This document shows, piece by piece, positions 44,170 through 52,821 of a stretch of 64,000 bases of DNA (position 1 is the stretch's first letter; the number at the start of each line of letters is the position of its first letter). A model generated the notes under the pieces. It was not told where the DNA came from. It worked only from the letters and a program-made list of their open reading frames with translations, and did no database searches. This DNA comes from Senegalimassilia faecalis (GTDB lineage Bacteria; Actinomycetota; Coriobacteriia; Coriobacteriales; Eggerthellaceae). Made by a program: the position numbers and the translations under genes. The DNA is taken from positions 558,001 to 622,000 of the forward strand of contig NZ_SDPW01000001.1 in assembly GCF_004135645.1 (NCBI RefSeq). Reading direction: 5' to 3'.

Positions 44170-44649
44170 TTACCCGCGAAAACCCGCGTCCTCCTTGTGG
44201 CGTGTCGGGTCGTCGGCGGCCGTTGTTGCCAGCTGGTCGCAGCGCTCGTTTTCCGGGTGCCCGGCATGGCCTTTCACCCACACGAACTCAACGTCGTGCG
44301 GTTGCTTGGCCTCAAGCATGCGCTTCCACAAATCGACGTTTTTCACAGGCTGCTTTTGCGAATTCTTCCACCCGCGCTTAAGCCACCCGTCAACCCAGTG
44401 CTGGTTGAACGCGTTCACCAGGTACTGCGAGTCGGAGTACAGCGTTACGTGGCAAGGCCGCTTGAGCGCCTCAAGCGCAACGATGGCGCCAAGCAGCTCC
44501 ATGCGGTTGTTCGTAGTGCAGCGGTACCCCTGCGAGAATTCGCGCTCGTGCACGCCGCCCTTGCTGTCCACGAACCGCAAGATGCTGCCGTACCCCCCAG
44601 GACCAGGGTTGCCCCGAGAAGCCCCATCGGAATACAAATCAACATGCAT
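44170..44649 (-). CDS. rnhA: Ribonuclease HI
   Basis: Degrades RNA in RNA-DNA hybrids. 159 residues. The active-site acidic residues appear in LYSDGASRGNPGPGG (Asp), NNRMELLGAI (Glu), LYSDSQYLV (Asp) and HPENERCDQLA (Asp). The basic protrusion GWLKRGWKNSQKQPVKN marks the E. coli-like HI type. The ATG follows GAGGAG. It lies downstream of metG across the repeat at 44746. Confidence 0.95.
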   Translation of the reverse strand: MHVDLYSDGASRGNPGPGGYGSILRFVDSKGGVHEREFSQGYRCTTNNRMELLGAIVALEALKRPCHVTLYSDSQYLVNAFNQHWVDGWLKRGWKNSQKQPVKNVDLWKRMLEAKQPHDVEFVWVKGHAGHPENERCDQLATTAADDPTRHKEDAGFRG

Positions 44650-44668
44650 AGAAAAATCTCCTCGAATA

Positions 44669-44702
44669 GAAATGGGACAAAGGGATAGGCCCTCTACCCC
44701 AA
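44669..44702. repeat. GGGACAAAGGGAC palindromic repeat, degenerate copy 3
   Basis: The left arm AATGGGACAAAGGGA is intact, but the right arm (CCCTCTACCCCA) has several changes. It lies 20 bases upstream of rnhA. Confidence 0.6.
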
Positions 44703-44745
44703 CAAAAAGCCCGCATTACGCTTGCTACAACGCCACAGGTCCACC

Positions 44746-44897
44746 AAAGTCAGCGAGGGCCGCTGTGGTGCCCCAGGTTGCCCTGAAATGAGCGGGCATT
44801 GGCCTTTCGGCCACGCCCGTGAAATTGAAGGGCAAGATGGGGTGCCACAGCGGCCCACGGCGTCGAGTCAGTCCGGCTGCCGTCAGGCAGACGGAAC
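44746..44897 (+). repeat. Structured intergenic repeat, family 2, copy C
   Basis: A 152-bp element that begins AAAGTCAGCGAGGGC and ends at the metG stop codon. It folds into nested stems: 44759-44775 with 44838-44854, TTGCCCT/AGGGCAA (44778-44784, 44829-44835), and GCGGGC...TGGCC/GGCCA...GCCCGT (44792-44820), then a separate hairpin around GGCTGCC (44871-44897). The plus strand is favoured because mismatches are G-T pairs on that strand. Copy D at 52666 has the same length and fold with different stem sequences. Confidence 0.78.
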
Positions 44898-46924
44898 TAC
44901 TTAAATTGCGACGGGTGTTTGCTGAAGAAGTCAAAGCGCGGGGGCAGCTCGCGGATGCGATGGCGGCCGTCTTCAAGCTCCAGACCGTGGCACAGCTCGT
45001 TCATGTCCTCGAAGTCGAAATTCCAGCTGAAGAAGTCCTCGAACTCGAAGCTTAAGTAGTCGGCGATCTTCTCGCAGCCCTTCGGCACCACCGGATGCAT
45101 AAGCAGCGTAGCCACGCGCAGCAGGTAGAAGCAATCCACCAGCACCTGGCGGCGCAGCACCTCGTCGCCTTCCTTCTCAGCCGTGCGGATGTTGTCCGTC
45201 CAGTACTTGTTCGCCCAACGGATGAACGTGTCCATGATGGACATGATGGTGTGCAGCTCCACCTTGTGCATAGTGGCGTCGTACTCCGACATAACCGCGT
45301 GAGCGCGCTCGCGCACCTCGTCGGAAACGCGGCCGAGCGGCATCCAGCCCTCGAAGTTCTTCTGCGCCTCGTAGAAGCAGCTGCGGGCCAGACGGTTGAA
45401 CACGTTCGTGAGCAGCGCGCCCTCTTTGAGCACCGGGTCGGCAACGCGCGGGTCTTCGCGCTTGGACTCGTCGGGGTCGAACGGCTTGGGCTTGAATCCC
45501 ACGGACTTCTGGTCAAGGCCAAGCGCCAGAAAGTGCGCGCGCAGCTGCTCGACCGTGTAGTACTCAAGCAGCTCATCGGCCGTAGGCGGCTTCACCGCGC
45601 CCGATGACGAGGCCTTCTTGTTCCCCAGCAGAATATGGTGGTTCGCCACCAGCTTCGTTTGGCGAATGGGATGGTCCGTCTCGCCCGGCGTCAGGATGTC
45701 GCCGGGGCGCAGCGCCTCGATGAGCGCCGGCTGGGCCACGCCGTAGAAGTACAGGTTGTCCTGGCCGATGAACTGGTACACCTCGGAGTCCTCAGAGCAC
45801 CAGAAATCGCGCCAACTGCCGCGCGGCAGGCCCATCTTGTCGTTCACGGCCATGGTGAAGCTCATGGGGGCCCACAGGCTTTCAGGCCAGCACCACACCG
45901 TCAGGCCCTCAAGGCCGTCGATGACCGGGGCCTTCACGCCCCATTCGATGTTGCCGGTGATGCGGAACGGCACCAGCGCCTTGCCCGTGCGAAAACGGAT
46001 TTGCGCGCCGGTAAGCACGTCGCGCGCCGCGTCGCGGTCGTCGATGTTGTCGAATTCGATCTCGAAGGACTGCTTGCCCTTCTCGGCCTCGTGGAACACG
46101 TGGTGCGGCAGCTTGTCGGCAATGGCCAGGTACTGGTCGTGCAGCTCGTTTTTGATGTACACAACCGGCGGGGCCAGAAACTCCTTGATAGTTTGCGGCA
46201 CGATGGGGCGCACCTCGGGGTCGGCCTCAAGCGCTTCGACATGCTTCTTCAGAAACTCCGTGAACGCCGGCAGATCGAAGTACCAGTTCTCCACCGGGCG
46301 CATCTCGGGCGTGACGCCCGTCAGCGACGACTTCGGCGCGATAAGGTCTTCAGGCGCGAAGCTGTGGCCAAGGTCGCACTCGTCGGCGTAGGCGTGCTCG
46401 GACTTGCAGCCCTGCACGGGACAGTGGCCCTGCACCTGGCGACCGTTGAGGAACGTGCCCGCCTGCGGGTCGTAGAACTGCAGCGTGGAGCGCTTGTGCA
46501 GCCAGCCGTTTTCGTGCAGCTTCTTAATGAACGCCTCGCTGATGCCCTGATGCACCTCGCCGGAATGCCCGATGTTGGAACCTTCGTAGATGTTCAGGCT
46601 GATGTCGTAGGAGTCAAGTGTGGCCTTCTGCTTGCTGTGGTTGCGCTCGACGTATTCCTCGATGGTGCCGGTGAACTCGCCGGCTTCCACCAACTTGCGG
46701 TAGCCCTCGTTGATGGGAGAGCCGAAGCAGTCGGTTCCGCTGATGAAGCGAACGTTTTCGGCGCCGATGCGGTCGCGCAAAAAGCGCGCGAAGCAGTCGG
46801 CCGGCACGAACACGCCGGCAACGTGCCCGAAATGCAGCGGCTTGTTGCCGTACGGCATGCCCGCGGTAACCACCGCGCGCTTCGGCCACGTCACCGGCGA
46901 GACGTTGTTTTGCGTTGTTGCCAT
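44897..46924 (-). CDS. metG: Methionyl-tRNA synthetase or closely related class I tRNA ligase
   Basis: 675 residues. The N-terminal nucleotide-binding fold has the HIGH-type motif as LHFGH in TAGMPYGNKPLHFGHVAG. A zinc-type insertion (CPVQGC...CDLGH) and the MetRS-like order of domains follow. The KMSKS loop is unusual, KKASSSG, and the anticodon-binding helical domain (about 510-660) is present. Length and order fit MetRS without the C-terminal dimerisation domain. A MetRS-like paralogue with another role cannot be excluded. The stop codon coincides with the end of repeat C; rho is 16 bases upstream. Confidence 0.78.
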   Translation of the reverse strand: MATTQNNVSPVTWPKRAVVTAGMPYGNKPLHFGHVAGVFVPADCFARFLRDRIGAENVRFISGTDCFGSPINEGYRKLVEAGEFTGTIEEYVERNHSKQKATLDSYDISLNIYEGSNIGHSGEVHQGISEAFIKKLHENGWLHKRSTLQFYDPQAGTFLNGRQVQGHCPVQGCKSEHAYADECDLGHSFAPEDLIAPKSSLTGVTPEMRPVENWYFDLPAFTEFLKKHVEALEADPEVRPIVPQTIKEFLAPPVVYIKNELHDQYLAIADKLPHHVFHEAEKGKQSFEIEFDNIDDRDAARDVLTGAQIRFRTGKALVPFRITGNIEWGVKAPVIDGLEGLTVWCWPESLWAPMSFTMAVNDKMGLPRGSWRDFWCSEDSEVYQFIGQDNLYFYGVAQPALIEALRPGDILTPGETDHPIRQTKLVANHHILLGNKKASSSGAVKPPTADELLEYYTVEQLRAHFLALGLDQKSVGFKPKPFDPDESKREDPRVADPVLKEGALLTNVFNRLARSCFYEAQKNFEGWMPLGRVSDEVRERAHAVMSEYDATMHKVELHTIMSIMDTFIRWANKYWTDNIRTAEKEGDEVLRRQVLVDCFYLLRVATLLMHPVVPKGCEKIADYLSFEFEDFFSWNFDFEDMNELCHGLELEDGRHRIRELPPRFDFFSKHPSQFK

Positions 46925-46940
46925 CAGATTGATATCTCCC

Positions 46941-49079
46941 TTAGAAATCTAAGTTTGCGACACCGTTAGAATGCTGCGCCTTCTTCGCGGCGCGCATCAA
47001 AAACTCGGTGTTGTCGTTCGTGCGCTTCAAGGACTTGATGAGCATGTCCATGGCGCGCTCGGTGTTGTTCGTGTTCGCCAGGATGCGGCGCACCGCCCAG
47101 ATAAGCGGGGCCTCCTGCGGATTGAGCAGCAGATCCTCCTTGCGCGTGCCCGAAGCCACCGGGTCGATTGCCGGGAAAATGCGGCGGTCGGCCAGGTTGC
47201 GGTCGAGCTTGAGCTCCATGTTGCCCGTGCCCTTGAACTCCTCGAAGATGACCTCGTCCATCTTCGAACCCGTTTCCACCAGGGCAGACGCCAGGATGGT
47301 CAGGCTGCCGCCGCCTTCGATGTTGCGGGCTGCGCCCAAGAACTTCTTCGGCGGGTACAGGGCCGTGGAATCGACGCCACCCGACAGGATGCGGCCAGAC
47401 GCCGGCTGCGCCAGGTTGTAGGCACGCGCCAGGCGCGTGAGGCTGTCAAGCAGCACCACCACGTCTTTGCCGTCTTCCACCAGACGCTTCGCACGCTCGA
47501 TGACCAGCTCTGACACCTGGATGTGGTTTTCCGTGGGCATGTCGAACGTGGAAGAGATGACCTCGCCCTTGATGGAGCGCTGCATGTCCGTGACTTCCTC
47601 GGGGCGCTCGTCAACCAGCAGGCACATAAGGTGCACTTCCGGATTGTTTGCGCTGATGGCAGCCGCAATGTCCTTCAAGATAGTGGTCTTGCCGGCCTTC
47701 GGAGGGCTGACGATGAGGCCGCGCTGGCCCTTGCCGATGGGGCTGACCAGGTCGATGACGCGCGCCGTGATGGTGGACTTGCCGTGCTCCATGGTCAGGC
47801 ACTCGTCGGGGTACACCGGCGTCAGGTCGCCGAAGCGCACGCGCTTGCCCACTTCCTCGGCGGCAACGCCGTTGATGGTGAGCACCTTCTGCACGGCGGC
47901 GTACTTCTCGTTCGGGCGCGCCGGGCGCGTGGTGCCCGTGATCTTGTCGCCTTTGCGCAGACCGTTGCGGCGGATGGTGGACAGGCCCACGTAGCAGTCC
48001 TGCTCGCTGGGCAGATAGCCGTTCGTGCGCAAGAAACCGTAGCCATCCTGCAGGATGTCCAAAATGCCCTCGACCTCGATGAAGCCTTCGGCCTTCATGG
48101 TGGCGTCGAATACGGCGTCGACAAGCTCGGCCTTCTTCAGGCCCGCAACGTCGACGTCAAGCTCGGCGGCCTTCGCGCGCAGCTCGGCAACCTTGAGCTT
48201 GGCCAGGTCCTCCTTCGTGACGCTGGGCACAACCTCGCGGTTGTTGTTGCGCTGATGGCGGTCGTGGCGGTTGTTCTTGTCGTTGCGGTTCTTGCGATCG
48301 TTGTTGTTGCGATCGTTGCGCTGGTCACGCTGGTCGCGGTCGTTGCGATCGTTGTTGTGGCGGTTGTTCTTGTCGTTGCGGCCTTCGGCACGCTCGCCGC
48401 CGTCGCGCTGTTTGCGACCGTCGCGATCGGCATGCGCGGAACCGGAAGCGCGCACCGACTTGCGCGGCGTGCGCGCAGCACGCGCGGCACGACCGGGCGC
48501 CATGTCCTGAGCGTCCTTGGCGTCGGCAGCTTCGCCGGCCGCTTCGCCTTGCGGCGCGTCCTGGGCCTTTGCGGGCGCCTCGTCGGTTGCCGGGGCATCG
48601 GAAGCCTTGTGCTCCGCCTTGGCCTGCAGCGCCTCGTCGGCAGTCTCTGCCGCGACAGCGGGCTCGGCAGCCGTTGCGACCTCGGCACTCTCCTCGGCAG
48701 CATCTCGCTTCACGCGCGTGCGGCGCGTGCGCGTTTTGCGGGCAGGTTTCTCAACTTCGGATTTTTCGACAGGCTGCGTAGGTTTTTCCTGGTCAGCAGC
48801 CGCGGCTTCTGCCTTTTCGGCAGCATGTTCGCCAACGGGGGCCGTCTCGATCTTCTTGCGCGGACGACCCGGGCGGCGCTTCGCCGGCGTTTTGGGAGCC
48901 TCTTCGGCGTTTGCCGGCGCTTCCTGCTTGCCGGCAGCTTCGGCCCCGGCGGCGTCTTCGGCAGCGGGACGCTTGCGCGGACGTCCCGGGCGGCGCTTCA
49001 CGGGCGCCGCGGCAGCAGAGGCCTCGGCGACGGAGGCCTCGACGGCCGGGGCCTCCGTCACATTCTGGTCTTCGCTCAT
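46941..49079 (-). CDS. rho: Transcription termination factor Rho with long N-terminal extension
   Basis: 712 residues, against about 420 in E. coli. Residues about 300-712 are canonical Rho: RNA-binding OB region, Walker A PPKAGKTT, LLDSLTRLARAYN and GGVDSTALYPPKKF. The first 290 residues are low-complexity: two AT-hook-like RRPGRPRK motifs (near residues 28 and 67), an Ala/Glu-rich part and an Arg/Asp/Asn block (about 225-280). High-GC Gram-positives often carry such basic inserts, which add RNA binding. The ATG overlaps the upstream aldolase stop (ATGA). Confidence 0.95.
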   Translation of the reverse strand: MSEDQNVTEAPAVEASVAEASAAAAPVKRRPGRPRKRPAAEDAAGAEAAGKQEAPANAEEAPKTPAKRRPGRPRKKIETAPVGEHAAEKAEAAAADQEKPTQPVEKSEVEKPARKTRTRRTRVKRDAAEESAEVATAAEPAVAAETADEALQAKAEHKASDAPATDEAPAKAQDAPQGEAAGEAADAKDAQDMAPGRAARAARTPRKSVRASGSAHADRDGRKQRDGGERAEGRNDKNNRHNNDRNDRDQRDQRNDRNNNDRKNRNDKNNRHDRHQRNNNREVVPSVTKEDLAKLKVAELRAKAAELDVDVAGLKKAELVDAVFDATMKAEGFIEVEGILDILQDGYGFLRTNGYLPSEQDCYVGLSTIRRNGLRKGDKITGTTRPARPNEKYAAVQKVLTINGVAAEEVGKRVRFGDLTPVYPDECLTMEHGKSTITARVIDLVSPIGKGQRGLIVSPPKAGKTTILKDIAAAISANNPEVHLMCLLVDERPEEVTDMQRSIKGEVISSTFDMPTENHIQVSELVIERAKRLVEDGKDVVVLLDSLTRLARAYNLAQPASGRILSGGVDSTALYPPKKFLGAARNIEGGGSLTILASALVETGSKMDEVIFEEFKGTGNMELKLDRNLADRRIFPAIDPVASGTRKEDLLLNPQEAPLIWAVRRILANTNNTERAMDMLIKSLKRTNDNTEFLMRAAKKAQHSNGVANLDF

Positions 49080-49762
49080 GCGTTAGCTACCTTCTCCCAG
49101 TCCTTCATGAAGGTGTCCAGGCCGCGGTCGGTCAGCGGGTGCTGCACCATCTTCTTCAGCACGTTGAACGGCACGGTGGCGATGTCGGCGCCCATGAGCG
49201 CGGCCTGCGTCACATGGTTGGCACTGCGCACGGATGCGGCGATGATCTCGACCTGCTCGCCGTTGACGGTGTTGGCCGTGAAGTCGTAGTTGTTGATGGC
49301 CGTGACGATGTTTTCCACCTGCGCCAGACCGTCTTCGGAGATGTCGTCGAAGCGGCCGATGAACGGGCTGATGTAGCGGGCGCCGGCGCGGGCAGCCAGA
49401 AGCGCCTGCGGCACGCTGAAGCACAGCGTCATGTTCACCGGGATGCCCTCGGCGGCCAGCGTGTGCGTGGCTGCCAGGCCCTCAACCATGGTGGGGACCT
49501 TCACGACGATGTTCGGCGCGATCTCGGCCAGCTTGCGGCCGTCGGCCACGATCTCGTCGCGCGTCATGGCCACGGATTCGGCGGACACCGGGCAGTCAGG
49601 GCCGACGATGTCGCAGATGCGCTTCATGTGGTTGTGGAAGTCGTCGAGCTTGCCGCCGATTTTCGCGTACAGCGAGGGGTTGGTGGTGACGCCGGCCAGG
49701 GCGCCCCAGCTTGCGGCCTCTTCGATTTCGGCTAGATCAGCCGTGTCCAGAAAGAACTTCAC
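49076..49762 (-). CDS. TalC/FSA-type transaldolase or fructose-6-phosphate aldolase
   Basis: 228 residues from a GTG at 49762, after AAGGAGGAATAA; the longer in-frame form is excluded. The barrel begins VKFFLDTADLAEIEEA and has the Schiff-base Lys in NIVVKVPTM, with GVTTNPSL and the C-terminal ADIATVPFNVLKKMV. Members of this short subfamily are either transaldolases of the pentose phosphate pathway or fructose-6-phosphate aldolases; sequence inspection alone does not separate them. It is translationally coupled to rho. Confidence 0.9.
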   Translation of the reverse strand: MKFFLDTADLAEIEEAASWGALAGVTTNPSLYAKIGGKLDDFHNHMKRICDIVGPDCPVSAESVAMTRDEIVADGRKLAEIAPNIVVKVPTMVEGLAATHTLAAEGIPVNMTLCFSVPQALLAARAGARYISPFIGRFDDISEDGLAQVENIVTAINNYDFTANTVNGEQVEIIAASVRSANHVTQAALMGADIATVPFNVLKKMVQHPLTDRGLDTFMKDWEKVANA

Positions 49763-49962
49763 CCTTATTCCTCCTTGTAGATTCGGGTCGTTACCCACTA
49801 AGCGCATAGAGATAGCGCGAGGGATTCATGGGAACGGATGATGTGAAGGGTTTTCTTCCGAGGAAAAGAACTACGGGCAGAATAACGCAGCCGGCAAGCA
49901 GGTGCAAGCGCATAACACCAGATAACTACGCGATGCGCACGAGTTGCGGCAAAACGAGAAAC

Positions 49963-49988
49963 GGCGGGCACGCAAACGCGCGCCCGCC
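49963..49988 (-). terminator. Terminator of the histidine operon
   Basis: GGCGGGC (49963-49969) and GCCCGCC (49982-49988) pair; on the minus strand GTTTCTCGTTTT follows. It lies 23 bases beyond the hisI stop. Confidence 0.65.
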
Positions 49989-50011
49989 GCGAAAAGCAAA
50001 GGCTGAAGCTG

Positions 50012-50341
50012 TTAGAACGCCTTCAGCGTGCGGAAGAAGCAGCTGGTGGCGCCGGTATGGCAGGCGGGGCCGGCCGGGTGCACAAGCGCAAGCAGCGTAT
50101 CGGCGTCGCAATCGTAGCGCAGCTCGGTGATCTTCTGCGTGTTTCCGCTGGTGACGCCTTTGTGCCACAGTTCTTGGCGGCTGCGGCTCCAAAACACCGT
50201 CTCGCCGCGCTCAAGCGTAAGCTGCAAGCTTTCGGCGTTCATCCACGCCATCATCAGCACCTCGCGCGTTTCGACATCCTGCACGATGCACGGGATAAGC
50301 CCATCGGCGTTGTATTTCAACTCGGGAAGCTGTGCTTGCAT
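50012..50341 (-). CDS. hisI: Phosphoribosyl-AMP cyclohydrolase
   Basis: Third step of histidine synthesis, opening the adenine ring of PR-AMP. 109 residues, only the cyclohydrolase domain; the HisE (PR-ATP pyrophosphatase) domain found fused in many bacteria is absent. Motifs: [25 protein letters not shown], and the zinc/magnesium site YDCDADTLL...[12 protein letters not shown]. The ATG at 50341 follows AAAGGACC. Last gene of the his operon. Confidence 0.95.
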   Translation of the reverse strand: MQAQLPELKYNADGLIPCIVQDVETREVLMMAWMNAESLQLTLERGETVFWSRSRQELWHKGVTSGNTQKITELRYDCDADTLLALVHPAGPACHTGATSCFFRTLKAF

Positions 50342-50450
50342 AGTCGGTCCTTTCGTTGGGAAGGTCAAACGGCGGCAGTCAATGACAAGCCGACAGAAAA
50401 ACGGCACGCCTGAGCAGACGCGCCGCAAAAGTTGCGAAGCAGGCGACCTT

Positions 50451-51215
50451 CTACAGGCGCACCGGAATGCCTTGGGAGCGCATGTATTCCTTAACCTGGC
50501 GGACGGTGAATTCGCCGAAGTGGAAGACGCTGGCGGCAAGCACGGCGTCGGCTTCGCCGTCGATGATGCCCTCGGCGAAGTGCTCGAGCTTGCCCACGCC
50601 GCCGCTGGCGATGACGGGAATGTCGACCGCGCGTGCAACGGCCCTGGTCAGCGCGCAGTCGAAGCCGTCTTTGCTGCCGTCGCGGTCCATGCTGGTAAGC
50701 AGGATCTCACCCGCGCCCCGGCGGGCTGCCTCGGCGGCCCACTCCACCGCGTCGATGCCCGTGGCCGTGCGCCCGCCGTGCACGTAGACTTCCCACTTGT
50801 TCGGGTTGTCGGCACGACGCTTCGCGTCGATGGCGCACAGAATGGCCTGGCCGCCGAACGCCGCAGCCGCATCCGTGATGAGCTGGGGATTCGCCACCGC
50901 CGCGCTGTTGACCGACACCTTGTCGGCGCCGGCGGCTATCATGCGGCGGATGTCGGCCACGCTGCGGAAGCCGCCGCCAACGCAATACGGCAGATGCAGC
51001 TGCGCACTGGCGCGGCTGGCCAGGTCAACAGTGGTTTCGCGCTTGTCGGACGTGGCGGTGATGTCAAGGAAGATGACCTCGTCGGCGCGCTGCTCGTCGT
51101 AGCGCTGTGCCAGCTCGATGGGGTCGCCCGCATCGCGCAGGTTCACGAAGTTCACGCCCTTGACCACGCGGCCGTCCTTCACGTCCATGCACGGGATAAC
51201 GCGTTTCGCTAGCAT
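50451..51215 (-). CDS. hisF: Imidazole glycerol phosphate synthase, cyclase subunit
   Basis: 254-residue TIM barrel that uses ammonia from HisH to form imidazole glycerol phosphate and AICAR. Catalytic Asp11 ([11 protein letters not shown]) and the second Asp in [13 protein letters not shown] are present. The start, after AAGGAGG, overlaps hisA by seven bases, so the two are coupled. hisH lies just upstream of hisA. Confidence 0.96.
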   Translation of the reverse strand: MLAKRVIPCMDVKDGRVVKGVNFVNLRDAGDPIELAQRYDEQRADEVIFLDITATSDKRETTVDLASRASAQLHLPYCVGGGFRSVADIRRMIAAGADKVSVNSAAVANPQLITDAAAAFGGQAILCAIDAKRRADNPNKWEVYVHGGRTATGIDAVEWAAEAARRGAGEILLTSMDRDGSKDGFDCALTRAVARAVDIPVIASGGVGKLEHFAEGIIDGEADAVLAASVFHFGEFTVRQVKEYMRSQGIPVRL

Positions 51216-51958
51216 GCGGTGCCTCCTTCCGCGGCCGCTTTGCAGGCTGCAACGCCTTCGGCTACGTCGAGCGTGCCTTCGTAGACTGCGCGGCCCGTGA
51301 TGACGCCTTCGATGGACGCCGCAACTGGCGCGAGGCGCTGAATGTCGGCCACGCTGGCAACGCCGCCGCTGGCGATGACGGGATGCCCGAACGCCGCGGC
51401 CATGTCCACGTACGCCTGCACGTCGATGCCGGTTTGCATGCCATCGCGCGCGATGTCGGTATACACGATGTGGCGAAAACCCGCTTCGCTCATAGCGCGC
51501 GCCAGGTCGGTGGCGGCCACGCCCGAGCCTTCGATCCAGCCGGAAACGGCCACTTCCCCACCCTTCGCGTCGATGCCGGCCGTCAGGCGGTCACCGCCCA
51601 CGGCGTCAACGGCAGCGCGCGCAAGCTCGGGGTCGTTCACCAGCGCCGTGCCCAGCACCATGCGCGCCGCGCCCGCGTCGGCCAAGCGCTTGAGCGTCTC
51701 CAGGCTGCGGATGCCGCCGCCGATTTCCACGTTCAGCGACGTTTCGCGCACGATGCGCTCCACGATGGCGATGTTTTCCGGCACGCCCGAACGCGCGCCG
51801 TCAAGGTCCACAACGTGCACCCATGCGGCGCCGGCCTCTTCGAAGGCGCGAGCCTGGGCCACGGGGTCGTCGTTGTAGACGGTCACCTGGTTGTAATCGC
51901 CTTTCGCCAGGCGAACGGCCTTGCCGCCCAAAATGTCGATTGCGGGAAGCAGGTACAT
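51209..51958 (-). CDS. hisA: ProFAR isomerase HisA (possibly PriA-like)
   Basis: 249-residue TIM barrel that isomerises ProFAR to PRFAR. The catalytic Asp8 (YLLPAID) and the Asp in YTDIARDGM are present, with the half-barrel repeats VEIGGGIRS and VIASGGV. In many actinobacteria this enzyme (PriA) also serves tryptophan synthesis; without trp genes in the window I cannot say if that holds here. The ATG follows AGGAGG. Confidence 0.95.
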   Translation of the reverse strand: MYLLPAIDILGGKAVRLAKGDYNQVTVYNDDPVAQARAFEEAGAAWVHVVDLDGARSGVPENIAIVERIVRETSLNVEIGGGIRSLETLKRLADAGAARMVLGTALVNDPELARAAVDAVGGDRLTAGIDAKGGEVAVSGWIEGSGVAATDLARAMSEAGFRHIVYTDIARDGMQTGIDVQAYVDMAAAFGHPVIASGGVASVADIQRLAPVAASIEGVITGRAVYEGTLDVAEGVAACKAAAEGGTAC

Positions 51959-51967
51959 GGCGTCCTC

Positions 51968-52630
51968 CTAGCCTTGCGCGGCGGCCGCCGCCGCGTTCAC
52001 GATGTTCACGAAGTTGCGCAGCACCGCCGCGCCCGCATCCGAGCTTTTCTCGGGATGGAATTGCACGCCGAACACGTTCCCGCGCGCCACCGCGCATGGG
52101 AACGTCACGCTGTGCGTGGTGCGCGCGATGGTGTGCGGCCCCTCGGGCGCGATGTAGCTGTGCGTGAAGTAGAAGTACGTGCCCGACTCGATACCGGCGA
52201 ACAGCGGATTTTCCGCCTGGCCTTCCGCGAACTCCACGGTGTTCCAGCCCACGTGCGGCACCTTGTAGGCGCGCCCCTCGGCATCCGTTTTCGGCATGCG
52301 GTCGACGCAGCCGGGAAGGATTCCCAAGCCGTGCGGGTTGCCGGCGTCGCCCGCGCCTTCCGTGCCTTCTTCGAACAGCAGGTGCTCGCCCAGGCAGATG
52401 CCCAGAAACGGTACGCCTGCCGCCACGCGTTCGCGGATGGCCTGCATCTGGCCAAGCTCCTCCATGGTGGCGGCCGCATCGGCGAACGCGCCAACGCCCG
52501 GCAGCACGATGGCGTCGGCAGCGGCTATCTCGCCCGCATCCGACGTGATGCGAGCATCGCCGCCCGCCGCGCGCAACCCGCGCTCAACAGACAGCAAATT
52601 GCCCTTCTTGTAGTCAACAACAGCGATCAT
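51968..52630 (-). CDS. hisH: Imidazole glycerol phosphate synthase, glutaminase subunit
   Basis: 220-residue class I glutamine amidotransferase that supplies ammonia to HisF. The nucleophile Cys is in FLGICLGEHLLF, and the His and Glu are in VQFHPEKSS. The oxyanion-loop PGVGAFADA is present. It starts after AAAGGCGC. Repeat D separates it from hisB, the only large gap in the operon. Confidence 0.96.
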   Translation of the reverse strand: MIAVVDYKKGNLLSVERGLRAAGGDARITSDAGEIAAADAIVLPGVGAFADAAATMEELGQMQAIRERVAAGVPFLGICLGEHLLFEEGTEGAGDAGNPHGLGILPGCVDRMPKTDAEGRAYKVPHVGWNTVEFAEGQAENPLFAGIESGTYFYFTHSYIAPEGPHTIARTTHSVTFPCAVARGNVFGVQFHPEKSSDAGAAVLRNFVNIVNAAAAAAQG

Positions 52631-52665
52631 AAGCGCCTTTCAACTCACAAAATCGCAAGTCAGAT

Positions 52666-52817
52666 AAAGTCAGCGAGGGCGCTTGTGGTGCGTCGTATTG
52701 TGCCGAAGCAAGCGAGCATTGGCCTTCGGGCCATGCTCGCGCAGCTGAGGTGCAAGACGGCGTGCCACAAGCGGCCACAGCGTCGAGCAGGTCCGCCGGC
52801 CGGCAGGCCGGCGGAAC
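52666..52817 (+). repeat. Structured intergenic repeat, family 2, copy D
   Basis: A 152-bp element, same length as copy C, between hisB and hisH. Stems: 52681-52696 with 52757-52772, TTGTGCC/GGTGCAA (52698-52704, 52749-52755), GCGAGCA/TGCTCGC (52712-52718, 52734-52740) capped by TGGCC-TTCG-GGCCA, and a last hairpin at 52790-52817 around CCGGCC. The TTCG loop closed by C-G is a very stable RNA tetraloop. Several pairs are G-T on the plus strand, which would be A-C mismatches on the minus strand. Confidence 0.78.
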
Positions 52818-52821
52818 CCCT

